Shown here piece after piece: positions 7,882 through 16,955 of a DNA stretch of 49,608 nucleotides. How positions within the stretch are numbered: position 1 is the first letter of the stretch; each line of letters starts with the position of its first letter. A model generated the notes under the pieces. The model made no database searches. It was not told where the DNA came from and was given only the letters and a program-made list of their open reading frames with translations. Position numbers and translations under genes: made by a program. This stretch comes from Streptomyces avidinii (lineage in GTDB: Bacteria > Actinomycetota > Actinomycetes > Streptomycetales > Streptomycetaceae): assembly GCF_014650695.1 (NCBI RefSeq), contig NZ_BMVL01000025.1, positions 1 to 49,608 on the forward strand. The letters are read 5' to 3'.

Positions 7882-10800
7882 ATGACCGGCACAGGGCAGG
7901 ACATCAGCGGGGGCACCTCCTCGGATGTGGCCGCGGCGGTCGCCCAGATCCTCGCCCCGGACGGGACGGTGGCCGGGGCGGGGTTCCTGGTCGCCGAGAC
8001 CGTCGTGGTCACGTGTGCGCACGTCGTCGAGGCGGCCGGGAGCGGCCCGGGTGGCGCGGTCCTGCTGGCCTTCCCGCGCATCGAAGGCGCGGAACGCGTG
8101 CAGGGGCAGGTGCCGGCCGAGCTGTGGCGCGGAGCCGAGCGCGAGGACGTGGCGTTCATCCGGCTCGCCGCCACGCCGGCCGGCGCACGGCCGCTCCCGC
8201 TCGGCTCCGCGGACGGGTGCCGGGGGCACGAGGTGCGCTCGTACGGGTTCCCCGCGCAGGCACCACCGGAAGGGCACTACGGATCCGGCGTCGCCAGCGA
8301 TGTGCTCCCGGCCACGGCCGGCCGGAGCGCCCTCCTGCAGCTGACCGACGCCAACGACCTGACGACCGGGTTCAGCGGCGGGCCCGTACTGGACGAGGTG
8401 ACCGGCCTGGTCGCCGGCATGCTGACCGGGATCACCGCGCCCGACCGGTTGGAACGGGGCCAGAACATCGCGTACGTCACGCCGGCGCAGGTACTGCGGG
8501 AGGTGCTGCCGGAGCTGGTGGAGCAGGCGGTGTGCCCGTACCGGGACCTGGAGCCGTTCAAGGAGGAGCATGCCCGATGGTTCCAGGGCCGGGAGGACGC
8601 GGTCCGGCAGGTCGTGACCAACCTGGCCCGCCAGCAGCGGCTGACGCTGCTGCTCGGCCCGTCGGGATCGGGCAAGTCATCGCTGATGCAGGCAGGGGTA
8701 CTGCGTGCGCTGGCAGCGGGAGAGGTCCCGGGCGGTGACCGCTGGCTGACCGTGCTCGCGCGGCCGCGGCAGGATCTGGCAGCGGAGATCGAACGGGCAG
8801 GGCTGCCCGGGGCACGCACCGACGGGATCGGTGCGGCCGTCTCCCAAAGGCTCGCGGCCGAACCGGGCCACCAGCGCATCCTGCTGGTCATCGACCAGTT
8901 CGAGGAGCTCTTCACCCATGCGGCCGACGGCCACGGGACGGCCGACGGCGGACGGATCAACCCCTCCGCCGTCGCGGACCAGATCGTCGCGGCGGTCGAC
9001 TCGCACACCGGACTCAGCGTGATCCTGGTCATGCGCGACGACTTCTATCCCCAGCTGGCCGCTCTCGCCCCCGGTCTGCTGGCAGCGGCGACGCCGGGAC
9101 TCCTCAACGTTCCGGGCACCTTGAGCGACCGGGACCTGCACGACATCATCACCCTCCCCGCCGGGGACGTGGGCCTTCGGTTCCAGCCCGGGCTGTCGGA
9201 CCGGATCGTCTCCGACGTCCTCGCGGTCACCCCCGAGGAAGCGTCCACCCGACAGGCACCCGCGACCGTGCTTCCCCTGCTGGAGCTGACCCTCAGCCAA
9301 CTGTGGCGCCAGCGGAAGGACGGATACCTCACCCACGAGGCCTACCGTCGGATCGGTGCGGTCAGCGGCAGCCTGACGACCTGGTGCGACAGCGCCCTCG
9401 ACGAGCTGTCGCCCGAACAACGGCCCGTCGCCCGTCGAATCCTGACCTCACTGGTGCACCCCGCCGACCCCAGCCGCCGTATCCCGGCCGTCCGCGCCCA
9501 GGTCCCCTTGAGCGAACTGCGCGAGCTGGCAGTGGAACCCGACGAGACACCCGGCACCGACGTCGACAGCGTCATCGCCGCGCTCACGCGCCACCGGATC
9601 ATCACCACCCAGACACTGCGCGACTCGCGAAACGCAGATGCACTTCCGGGCGAACCGGTGGCCGAACTGATCCATGACGCGCTCATCCGGGACTGGGGCA
9701 CGCTGCGCGAATGGGCGAGGCAGGACCGCCGCTTCCATGAATGGCTCGACGCCACGAGGGAACGGCAGGCCCGCTGGGCGGAGAAGGCCGACCAAGGCGA
9801 TCTGCTCGGCGGCACGGCACTGGCGGAAGGTCTCGAACTGTCGCAGAAACGCCGCCTCCCCAGCGGCATCGCGGCCTTCCTCACCGCCAGCCGAGACCGC
9901 CAACGGGCCGTCATCCGGCGCAGCCGACGGCTCAACACGATCCTGGCCGCGTTGCTCGCTCTCGCCCTCATCGCGGGGATCGGCGTCCTCTGGCAGTGGC
10001 GGTCCTCGGTCAGCACACGTGAGGCAGCCCAGTCCCGTCAGCTCGCGGCCGAATCCAACGCCCTCATCACCTCGAACCCCGAACTGGCCTCGCTCCTGGC
10101 CATCCAGGCGTACCGCACCAGCCACACGCCCGAAGCGCACGAAAGCCTGAACAACGCCGCGGCTCTGCCGCTGCACCGGCGTCTGTCGGGCCATAGCAGT
10201 GACGTATACCCGGTGGCGTTCAGCCCGGACGGACACACCCTCGCGAGCGGAAGCGCAGACGGCACCGCACAGCTGTGGGACACGGCTACCGGGAAGGCGG
10301 GCATCACATTCGACCACGGTTCCGTGGCCGTGGTCTCACTGGCGTTCAGCCCCGACGGCAGCATCCTCGCCACCGGCAGCAACGAAGGGCCGGTGCGGCT
10401 GTGGAACGTGGCCACCGGCAAGCCCCTCGCCACGCTGACCGGGCATACCAGCCAGGTGAAGGCCGTGGCGTTCAGCCCCGATGGGAAGACGCTCGCCACC
10501 GGCAGCAACGATACGACCGTGCGGCTGTGGGACGTGGACACCCGAAAGTCCCGCGCCACCCTGCGTGAGCACACCGACATCGTGCACGCGGTGTCGTTCA
10601 GCCCCGACGGCCGCACGCTTGCCACCGGAGGCGGCACGACCGTGCGGCTCTCGGACGTCGACACCGGAGCGGCCCTCAGGACGCTGTTCGAGTCGGAAGG
10701 CGAAGTGGGCTCGGTGCTGTTCAGTCCCGACGGCCGCACCCTCGTCACCGAAAACGGCGACGGGTCGGTGGGGCTGTGGGACGTGGACACCTGGAAAGCG

Positions 10801-12027
10801 CGCACCACGCTGTACGGGGATGGCAACCCCATCCACTCCATGGCGTACAGCCCTGACGGAACCATGCTCGTCATCGGAAGTGTCGACCACAGCGTGAAGA
10901 TCTGGGACGTGGCCACCGGAGCGGTCCGCGCCACCCTCCTCGGGCACACCAACGTGGTGGAATCGGTGGCGTTCAGCCCCGACGGACGCACCGTCGCTTC
11001 CGGCAGCCTCGACCACAGCGTGCGATTGTGGGATGTGGCAGACCGCACCGTCCTGACGGGGCACACCGGCTCGGTGCTGGCAGTGGCGTTCCGTCCCCAC
11101 AGCAGCCTCCTGGCCACCGGCGATGCCCTGGGGGCGGTCAAGTTGTGGGACGCGGCGTCCGGCAAGCCACACGGCACCCTCAACCACGGCGGCGCGGTAC
11201 TTTCGGCGGCCTTCACTCCCGATGGAAGCACCCTCGCCACCGGTCGCTGGGACAGCGAGGTACAGCTGTGGGACGTGGCCGGGGGCAAGGTCCGCAGCAC
11301 CATCACCGTCCCCGCGGACAAGGTGAACGCGGTGGCGTTCGGCCCTGACGGCAAGACCCTGGCGACCGGCGCGGACGACGGAGCGACAGCGCTGTGGAAC
11401 GTGAAGACCGGAAAGGTCCAGACGGTCATGGGCGAGCACACCGCCTTCGTGGGTTCTCTGGCGTTCAGCCCCGACGGCAGCCTCCTCGCCACCGGAAGCG
11501 GCGACCGTACGGCGCGCGTGTGGGACGTGGCCACCGGCGAAACCCGCACCACCCTCACCGGTCACACCGACCGGGTGACATCAGTGGCCTTCAGTCCGGA
11601 CGGACGGACAGTCGCCACCGGCAGCTTCGACCGCACCGTGCGGCTGTGGGACGCGGCGACGGGCAAGACGCGCAGCACGCTGATCGGCCACACCAACGAC
11701 GTCAATGCGGTGGCGTTCAGCCCCGACGGCCGCACCATCGCCAGCGGAAGCACGGACGGCACCGTGCGGCTGTGGGACGTCGAGTCCGCCAAGACCCTCA
11801 CCACACCGCTCGGGCACTCCGACAGCGTGGCGTCGTTGGCGTTCAGCCCCGACGGCCGTACCGTCGCCTCCGGCAGCTACGACAAGACGGCACGGTTGTG
11901 GAAAGTCGCGCTCCCCGCGCCCGCCGCATCCGTCAAGAAGATCTGCCAGTCGGTCAACCGCGACCTCACCCCCGAAGAACGGACGGCGTACCTGCGGGGC
12001 CAATCGGTCAGCCCCGTGTGCCCCTGA
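7882..12027 (+). CDS. Trypsin-like protease - nSTAND NTPase - WD40 protein (conflict-system effector type)
   Basis: A 1381-residue multidomain protein. Residues about 10-205 form a trypsin-like serine protease with a complete triad: H47 (TCAHVV), D89 (REDVAFIRL), S165 (TGFSGGP). Residues about 218-640 form an nSTAND P-loop NTPase with Walker A GPSGSGKSS (259-267, K265) and Walker B LLVIDQFEELF (D338). One membrane helix lies at about 685-706. Fourteen WD40 repeats (about 762-1350) would make two seven-bladed propellers. The C terminus (CQSVNRDLTPEERTAYLRGQ) is typical of this class. Known family logic: WD40 repeats sense, the NTPase oligomerises, and the protease is the effector, probably in phage defence or self-killing. 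The trigger is unknown. The ATG at 7882 has GGGGAG 9 bases upstream; the frame is open to 7657 but that part is the Trypco1 remnant. Confidence 0.9.
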   Translation: MTGTGQDISGGTSSDVAAAVAQILAPDGTVAGAGFLVAETVVVTCAHVVEAAGSGPGGAVLLAFPRIEGAERVQGQVPAELWRGAEREDVAFIRLAATPAGARPLPLGSADGCRGHEVRSYGFPAQAPPEGHYGSGVASDVLPATAGRSALLQLTDANDLTTGFSGGPVLDEVTGLVAGMLTGITAPDRLERGQNIAYVTPAQVLREVLPELVEQAVCPYRDLEPFKEEHARWFQGREDAVRQVVTNLARQQRLTLLLGPSGSGKSSLMQAGVLRALAAGEVPGGDRWLTVLARPRQDLAAEIERAGLPGARTDGIGAAVSQRLAAEPGHQRILLVIDQFEELFTHAADGHGTADGGRINPSAVADQIVAAVDSHTGLSVILVMRDDFYPQLAALAPGLLAAATPGLLNVPGTLSDRDLHDIITLPAGDVGLRFQPGLSDRIVSDVLAVTPEEASTRQAPATVLPLLELTLSQLWRQRKDGYLTHEAYRRIGAVSGSLTTWCDSALDELSPEQRPVARRILTSLVHPADPSRRIPAVRAQVPLSELRELAVEPDETPGTDVDSVIAALTRHRIITTQTLRDSRNADALPGEPVAELIHDALIRDWGTLREWARQDRRFHEWLDATRERQARWAEKADQGDLLGGTALAEGLELSQKRRLPSGIAAFLTASRDRQRAVIRRSRRLNTILAALLALALIAGIGVLWQWRSSVSTREAAQSRQLAAESNALITSNPELASLLAIQAYRTSHTPEAHESLNNAAALPLHRRLSGHSSDVYPVAFSPDGHTLASGSADGTAQLWDTATGKAGITFDHGSVAVVSLAFSPDGSILATGSNEGPVRLWNVATGKPLATLTGHTSQVKAVAFSPDGKTLATGSNDTTVRLWDVDTRKSRATLREHTDIVHAVSFSPDGRTLATGGGTTVRLSDVDTGAALRTLFESEGEVGSVLFSPDGRTLVTENGDGSVGLWDVDTWKARTTLYGDGNPIHSMAYSPDGTMLVIGSVDHSVKIWDVATGAVRATLLGHTNVVESVAFSPDGRTVASGSLDHSVRLWDVADRTVLTGHTGSVLAVAFRPHSSLLATGDALGAVKLWDAASGKPHGTLNHGGAVLSAAFTPDGSTLATGRWDSEVQLWDVAGGKVRSTITVPADKVNAVAFGPDGKTLATGADDGATALWNVKTGKVQTVMGEHTAFVGSLAFSPDGSLLATGSGDRTARVWDVATGETRTTLTGHTDRVTSVAFSPDGRTVATGSFDRTVRLWDAATGKTRSTLIGHTNDVNAVAFSPDGRTIASGSTDGTVRLWDVESAKTLTTPLGHSDSVASLAFSPDGRTVASGSYDKTARLWKVALPAPAASVKKICQSVNRDLTPEERTAYLRGQSVSPVCP

Positions 12028-12118
12028 GCCGCGGGGTGCGGGGACCGGCTGCTGCCCCCCCGCACCCCCGCCCGGGCGGGCTCGGCAGCGGAACAAAGCC
12101 GCCGGAGGCCGCAGAAAG

Positions 12119-12159
12119 CCGAGGGGCCCCGCCACACACTGTGTGGCGGGGCCCCTCGG
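12119..12159. terminator. Strong bidirectional terminator between the WD40 gene and rbpA
   Basis: A near-perfect inverted repeat has arms of 20 bases, beginning CCGAGGGGCCCC at 12119 and ending GGGGCCCCTCGG at 12159, with one central base. On the plus strand it is followed by TTTGTGT and on the minus strand by CTTTCTG, so it can end both converging transcripts. It lies 91 bases after the WD40 gene and 20 bases after the rbpA stop. Confidence 0.85.
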
Positions 12160-12179
12160 TTTGTGTATCCGTCCGGCTG

Positions 12180-12554
12180 TCAGGCGGACTTGCGGCTGTC
12201 CCGCGGATGCACGGCAATGTTCATGGCGCCGGAACGCAGGACTGCAAGCCTTTCGGCCAGCACTTCCTCCAGCTCCTCGCGGGTGCGTCGCTCCATGAGC
12301 ATGTCCCAGTGCGTTCGCGCAGGCTTGCCCTTCTTCTCTTCGGGCCCATCCCCGTCCACCAGGAGTGCCATGGCGCCGCACGCCTTGCACTCCCACTCCG
12401 GCGGAATTTCTGCCTCAACCGAGAACGGCATCTCAAATCGATGTCCGTTCTGGCATGCGTACTCCACCGCCTGGCGCGGGGCCAGATCGATGCCGCGGTC
12501 CGTCTCGTAGCTGGTAACCACGAGGCGCGTACCGCGGAGAGCTCGCTCACTCAT
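12180..12554 (-). CDS. rbpA: RNA polymerase-binding protein RbpA
   Basis: RbpA is an actinobacterial factor that binds RNA polymerase with the principal sigma factor, stabilises the open complex and affects rifampicin tolerance. The 124-residue product has the full family layout: an N-terminal tail (RALRGTRLVVTSYETDRGI), the core domain with zinc-type cysteines C34 and the ECKACG pair, the basic linker EEKKGKPARTHWDM, and the sigma-interaction helix ERRTREELEEVLAERLAVLR. The start ATG at 12554 fits the conserved MSERALRG N terminus, with GGGAGG 7 bases upstream. A SigR-type promoter lies about 60 bases upstream. It is monocistronic and converges on the WD40 gene across a strong terminator. 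Confidence 0.97.
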   Translation of the reverse strand: MSERALRGTRLVVTSYETDRGIDLAPRQAVEYACQNGHRFEMPFSVEAEIPPEWECKACGAMALLVDGDGPEEKKGKPARTHWDMLMERRTREELEEVLAERLAVLRSGAMNIAVHPRDSRKSA

Positions 12555-12615
12555 GAATCGTGCCTCCCGGGCTTGTCGCCCACAGGACAGGTGTCGCTGT
12601 CGTCGTCATCCGGTC

Positions 12616-12641
12616 AACGTCCGGTCGGCGGTATAGATTCC
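12616..12641 (-). promoter_or_regulatory. SigR (oxidative/thiol stress) type promoter of rbpA
   Basis: On the minus strand GGAAT (12641-12637) and GTT (12618-12616) are separated by exactly 18 bases. This is the GGAAT-N18-GTT consensus of the thiol-stress sigma factor SigR. rbpA is a known SigR target in S. coelicolor. The rest of the 313-base gap (12642-12867) holds only a 9-bp direct repeat ATTCGTTCG (12814-12822, 12825-12833) and no recognised gene. Confidence 0.85.
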
Positions 12642-12867
12642 CGCTCCGGGTCGTGCGTCGCCCGTCGTGCCGCCCCTTGTTGTACCCACCAGTGCCCGTT
12701 TTGTCACATCTGGCAGCAGATGTCACCCAACGTCCACGCATCTTGAGCGCGCAGTAACGGTCCGCCTGGCAGGCCAAAGGCGTACACTACCGGCCCTTTG
12801 CTTGAACGTCTAAATTCGTTCGGAATTCGTTCGTGGATCCGGGCGGTGCGCACTCGCGGACCCGCGT

Positions 12868-14310
12868 TCAGATCCGCTCCGGTACAGGATTGCCTGCCGC
12901 CTCCACCGCGCGCCGCACCGGCACTCGCGCCAGGAGTACGAATCCCAGTGCGAAGAAGACCACCAGCGAGATGATCGCGTCCCGGTAGCTCCCCGTGAGC
13001 TGGTACGTCAGGCCGAACACCAGCGGCCCCACCCAGCTCAGACCGCGGTCGCTCATCTCGTACGCCGAGAAGTACTCGGCCTCCTTGCCCGCCGGAACCA
13101 GGTGCGAGAACAGCGAGCGCGACAGCGCCTGGCTGCCCCCCAGCACCAGTCCGATCATCGCCGCGAGCGCGAAGAACCACACCGGGGTCCGGGCCGGCAG
13201 GAAGTACCCCATCGCCAGCGTCACCGCCCAGGCCGCCAGCGAGCCCAGGATCGTCCGTTTGGCTCCGTAGACGCGGGCGAGGCGGCCCATGCCCAGCGCG
13301 CCGGCCACGGCCAGGACCTGCACCAGCAGCACCGCCCCGATCAGGGTGGACTGCTCCAGCTCCAGCTCCTCCGAGCCGTAGATGGAGGCCTGGGAGATCA
13401 CCGTCTGCACGCCGTCGTTGTAGATCAGGTACGCCAGCAGGAACGACAGGGTCAGCGGGTAGCGCCGCATGTCCTTCAGGGTGGCGACGAGCTGCTTCCA
13501 GCCGCTGACGGCCGGAGCCGCCCCCGGCTCCCGGACCACGGCCCGGTCGCGCAGCCGGCGCAGCGGGATCAAGGCGAAGGCCCCCCACCACAGGCCCGCG
13601 GAGGCCAGGCAGATCCGTACCGCCTCGCCCTCCGTGAGGCCGAAGGAGTCGTGACCCTGGAAGAGGACCAGGTTCACCACCAGCATCACGGAGCCCGCGG
13701 TGTAGCCGAAGGCCCAGCCCCGCGAGGAGACGGTGTCCCGCTCGTCGGGGGTGGAGATCTGCGGCAGGTAGGCGTTGTAGAGCACCATCGAGACGGACAG
13801 CGAGGCGTTGGCCACGACCAGCAGCAGGCCGCCCAGGAGGTAGCGCTCACCGCCCAGGAAGAACATTCCGCCGGTCGCCACGGCGCCCGTGTACGCAGCC
13901 GCCGCCAGCAGCGGCTTCTTGCGCCCGGTGCGGTCGGCGACGGCGCCCACCAGCGGCATCAGCAGGACGGCCAGGATCACCGAGGCCGAGACCGAGTAGG
14001 CGAAGAAGGAGCCGGCCCGCACCGGGATGCCCAGCGGGTGCACGAAACCCTCGGAGTCCGCGGCGGCCTTGGCCACCGCGGTCAGGTAGGGGCCGAGGAA
14101 GACGGTCAGCACGCTCGCCGAGTAGACGGAGACGGCGAAGTCGTAGAAGTACCAGCCCCGCTGCTCGCGCTTGCGCTCGGCCGTTGCGGTCGCCGCAGCG
14201 GTCGCGGCCCCGGTTGCCGGCGGCGGCTTCGCCGTCGCGGCGGCCGCCGTTCTGCCGTCCTCCGACCCGGGTTCCGCTTCCTCGCTCCTGCTGCTTTCTT
14301 CCGCACTCAT
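12868..14310 (-). CDS. MFS transporter, UMF1/Atg22-like
   Basis: This 480-residue cytoplasmic membrane transporter has about 12 hydrophobic helices after a 50-residue charged, low-complexity N terminus (Ser/Glu-rich then Ala/Thr-rich). The first helix region REQRGWYFYDFAVSVYSASV is typical of the UMF1/Atg22 permease branch (WxxYDxxxSxY). The loop VADRTGRKKPLL is the usual MFS motif A. The substrate is unknown, and eukaryotic Atg22 exports amino acids from vacuoles. GAGGGGG precedes the ATG by 8 bases. It follows the GDPD gene on the same strand with a 67-base gap and is probably cotranscribed. In Streptomyces this permease commonly sits between gdpD and rbpA, so the context is conserved rather than acquired. 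Confidence 0.88.
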   Translation of the reverse strand: MSAEESSRSEEAEPGSEDGRTAAAATAKPPPATGAATAAATATAERKREQRGWYFYDFAVSVYSASVLTVFLGPYLTAVAKAAADSEGFVHPLGIPVRAGSFFAYSVSASVILAVLLMPLVGAVADRTGRKKPLLAAAAYTGAVATGGMFFLGGERYLLGGLLLVVANASLSVSMVLYNAYLPQISTPDERDTVSSRGWAFGYTAGSVMLVVNLVLFQGHDSFGLTEGEAVRICLASAGLWWGAFALIPLRRLRDRAVVREPGAAPAVSGWKQLVATLKDMRRYPLTLSFLLAYLIYNDGVQTVISQASIYGSEELELEQSTLIGAVLLVQVLAVAGALGMGRLARVYGAKRTILGSLAAWAVTLAMGYFLPARTPVWFFALAAMIGLVLGGSQALSRSLFSHLVPAGKEAEYFSAYEMSDRGLSWVGPLVFGLTYQLTGSYRDAIISLVVFFALGFVLLARVPVRRAVEAAGNPVPERI

Positions 14311-14377
14311 GCGGTGTCCCCCTCGCTGGTCCCGTACCGCAGCGGCCGCCTGGTCCGCGCGAGGGACGAAGGGCGAG

Positions 14378-15148
14378 TCAGGCCCAGGCCCCGCGTCGGT
14401 CCAGCACCGTGCGCAAGATGTCGATCCGGTCGGTCATGATGCCATCGACACCCAGGTCGAGGAGAGCCTCCATACGTTCCGGTTCGTTCACGGTCCAGAC
14501 GTGCACCTGGAGTCCCCGCTCGTGCGCGGTGCGTACGAAGCGGCGGTCGACCACGCGGATGCCGGCCTGGGTCTCCGGAACCTGCGCCGCCACCGCGCCC
14601 ACGCGCAGCGCCGCGGGAATGGCGTACGAGCGCAGCCGCAGACCGAGCACCCCGCGCACACCGTAGGAAGTCGCCAGCCGCGGGCCGGCGATCTTCTGGG
14701 CGCGGGCCACCCGGCTCTCCGAGAACGAGCCCACGCAGACCCGGTCCCAGATCCCGGCCCGGGCGATCAGGTTGACCAGTGGGTGGAGCGCCGACTCGGC
14801 CTTGACGTCGATGTTCCAGCGGGCGTCCGGGAACTCCTCCAGCAGCTCCTCGAAGAGCGGCAGCGGCTCGGAGCCCGCCACCTTGGCCTCGCGGACCTGC
14901 TTCCAGGACAGCTCGGCGATCCGGCCCCGCCCGTCGGTGACCCGGTCCAGGGTGGCGTCGTGGAAGGCGACCAGTTTCCCGTCGACCGTGGCGTGCACAT
15001 CGGTCTCGAAGTACCGATAGCCCGCCTCGGCGGCCCGGCGGAAGGCGGCGGCGGTGTTCTCCAGACCGTCCGCGGCGCCTCCCCGGTGTGCGAAGGGGAT
15101 CGGAGCCGGGTGGTCCAGATACGGATGGCGAAGGCGTACGTGCGTCAC
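14378..15148 (-). CDS. Glycerophosphodiester phosphodiesterase (GDPD)
   Basis: The enzyme hydrolyses glycerophosphodiesters from phospholipid turnover to glycerol-3-phosphate and an alcohol. The 256-residue TIM-barrel domain shows the catalytic HRGG near residue 21, the metal ligands in FETDVH (near 45), the general acid/base in FHDATLDR (near 61), and the C-terminal VHVWTVN and GVDGIMTDR motifs. There is no signal peptide, so it is probably cytoplasmic. The GTG at 15148 is chosen because the family N terminus (HPYLDHPAPIPFAHRGG) starts right after it and AAGAGG lies upstream; the open frame beyond it is Arg/Pro-rich and unlike the family. It is divergent from the MocR gene and probably in an operon with the MFS gene. 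Confidence 0.92.
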   Translation of the reverse strand: MTHVRLRHPYLDHPAPIPFAHRGGAADGLENTAAAFRRAAEAGYRYFETDVHATVDGKLVAFHDATLDRVTDGRGRIAELSWKQVREAKVAGSEPLPLFEELLEEFPDARWNIDVKAESALHPLVNLIARAGIWDRVCVGSFSESRVARAQKIAGPRLATSYGVRGVLGLRLRSYAIPAALRVGAVAAQVPETQAGIRVVDRRFVRTAHERGLQVHVWTVNEPERMEALLDLGVDGIMTDRIDILRTVLDRRGAWA

Positions 15149-15386
15149 GGCGGCAGTATGCCTCTTGTTACCGGTGGGACGGGTGCGGCCGCGTGGCTGC
15201 GTCATGAACGCCGTGGCTCCCCGGCCGTGCGGCCCGCGCCGCCGGGCCCGCGCCGCCGGGCCCGCGGGCACCCCCACCCTGGTCGGGGTGGCCCCCGGCG
15301 TGACAGGCTGTGGGCGCCGAAGCAATCCAATACCGGCGCCGCTCGCGGTCGGGCGAGGCCAATTCGACGAAGGTGGACCGGACAGC

Positions 15387-16889
15387 ATGGCCGAATGGAC
15401 CTCAGCGGTCGGTGCCGCACAGCTCGCCCGCCTCATCACCTCCCAGCAGGAGCGGCCCAGCGCTCCCGGCGCGCGGAAGCTGCCCGCCTACCGGACCCTG
15501 GCCGACGGCATCCGGCTCCTCGTCCTCGAAGGCCGCGTCCCGGTCGCCGCCCGGCTGCCCGCCGAGCGCGAGCTGGCCGTCTCCCTCTCGCTCAGCCGCA
15601 CCACCGTCGCCGCCGCGTACGAGGCCCTGCGCGGCGAGGGGTTCCTGGAGTCCCGCCGCGGCGCCGGCAGCTGGACCTCCGTCCCGGCCGGGAATCCGTT
15701 GCCCGCCCGTGGTCTGGAGCCGCTGCCGCCCGAGTCCCTCGGTTCGATGATCGACCTCGGCTGCGCCGCGCTCCCGGCCCCCGAACCCTGGCTCACCAAG
15801 GCCGTCCAGGGCGCCCTGGAGGAGCTGCCGCCGTACGCGCACACCCACGGGGACTACCCGGCGGGCCTGCCCGCACTGCGCCGGATGCTCGCCGACCGCT
15901 ACACGGAGCAGGGCATCCCCACGATGCCCGAGCAGATCATGGTCACCACCGGCGCGATGGGAGCCATCGACGCGATCTGCAGCCTCTTCGCCGGGCGCGG
16001 GGAGCGGATCGCCGTCGAGTCCCCCTCCTACGCCAACATCCTGCAGCTCATGCGCGCCGCGGGGGTCCGTCTCGTCCCCGTCGCCATGGCCGACGGCCTC
16101 AGCGGCTGGGACATGGACGTCTGGCGGCAGGTGCTGCGCGATTCGGCGCCGCGCCTGGCCTACGTGGTGGCCGACTTCCACAACCCGACCGGGGCCCTGG
16201 CCTCCGAGGACCAGCGCCGCGCGATGGTGGAGGCCGCCCGGTCGGCCGGCACCGTTCTGGTGGCCGACGAGACCATGCTGGAGCTCCAGCTGGACCCGGA
16301 CCTGGAGATGCCCCGTCCGGTGTGCTCCTTCGACCCGGCCGGCAGCACCGTCGTCACCGTCGGCTCCGCCAGCAAGGCCTTCTGGGCGGGCATGCGGATC
16401 GGCTGGGTCCGCGCCGCCCCCGACGTCATCCGGAGCCTGGTCGCCGCCCGCGCCTACGCCGATCTGGGCACTCCGGTGCTCGAACAGCTCGCGGTGAACT
16501 GGCTGATGCGGACCGGGGGCTGGCAGGAGGCCGTCGGGATCCGCCGCCGGCAGGCGCGGGAGAACCGCGACGCGCTGGTCGCGGCGGTGCGCCGGGAACT
16601 GCCCGACTGGGAGTTCGAGGTCCCGCGGGGCGGGCTGACGCTATGGGCCCGCGCGGGCGGCCTCTCCGGATCCCGGCTGGCCGAGGTGGGGGAGCGGGTC
16701 GGCGTACGGGTCCCCTCGGGGCCGCGGTTCGGCGTGGACGGCGCCTTCGAGGGATACGTCCGGCTGCCGTTCACCGTGGGCGGGCCGGTGGCCGAGGAGG
16801 CCGCCTCCCGCCTGGCGGCGGCGGCCCGGCTGGTCGGCACGGGAGCGGGCGGCAGCGGGGCGGAGCCGCCCCGCACCTTCGTGGCGTAG
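15387..16889 (+). CDS. MocR-type GntR regulator with aminotransferase domain
   Basis: The 500-residue protein joins a GntR winged helix (about 30-95, with LPAERELAVSLSLSRTTVAAAYEAL) to a fold-type I aminotransferase-like domain (about 115-490). The PLP lysine is K330 in VGSASKAFWAGMRIGW, and DFHNPTGA and VADETMLEL are the usual PLP-contact motifs. MocR proteins use PLP or PLP adducts as signals and normally do not transaminate. The target is unknown. The ATG at 15387 has GAAGGTGG 9 bases upstream. It is divergent from the GDPD gene across 238 bases, so autoregulation or control of gdpD-MFS is possible but unproven. It converges on sffA with a 66-base gap and no clear terminator. Confidence 0.92.
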   Translation: MAEWTSAVGAAQLARLITSQQERPSAPGARKLPAYRTLADGIRLLVLEGRVPVAARLPAERELAVSLSLSRTTVAAAYEALRGEGFLESRRGAGSWTSVPAGNPLPARGLEPLPPESLGSMIDLGCAALPAPEPWLTKAVQGALEELPPYAHTHGDYPAGLPALRRMLADRYTEQGIPTMPEQIMVTTGAMGAIDAICSLFAGRGERIAVESPSYANILQLMRAAGVRLVPVAMADGLSGWDMDVWRQVLRDSAPRLAYVVADFHNPTGALASEDQRRAMVEAARSAGTVLVADETMLELQLDPDLEMPRPVCSFDPAGSTVVTVGSASKAFWAGMRIGWVRAAPDVIRSLVAARAYADLGTPVLEQLAVNWLMRTGGWQEAVGIRRRQARENRDALVAAVRRELPDWEFEVPRGGLTLWARAGGLSGSRLAEVGERVGVRVPSGPRFGVDGAFEGYVRLPFTVGGPVAEEAASRLAAAARLVGTGAGGSGAEPPRTFVA

Positions 16890-16955
16890 CGGAGGGAGCG
16901 GGTACGGGGCCGGCTGCCGTCCGGAGCGCACGGACGCCGCCGAGCCCCGCCAAGG

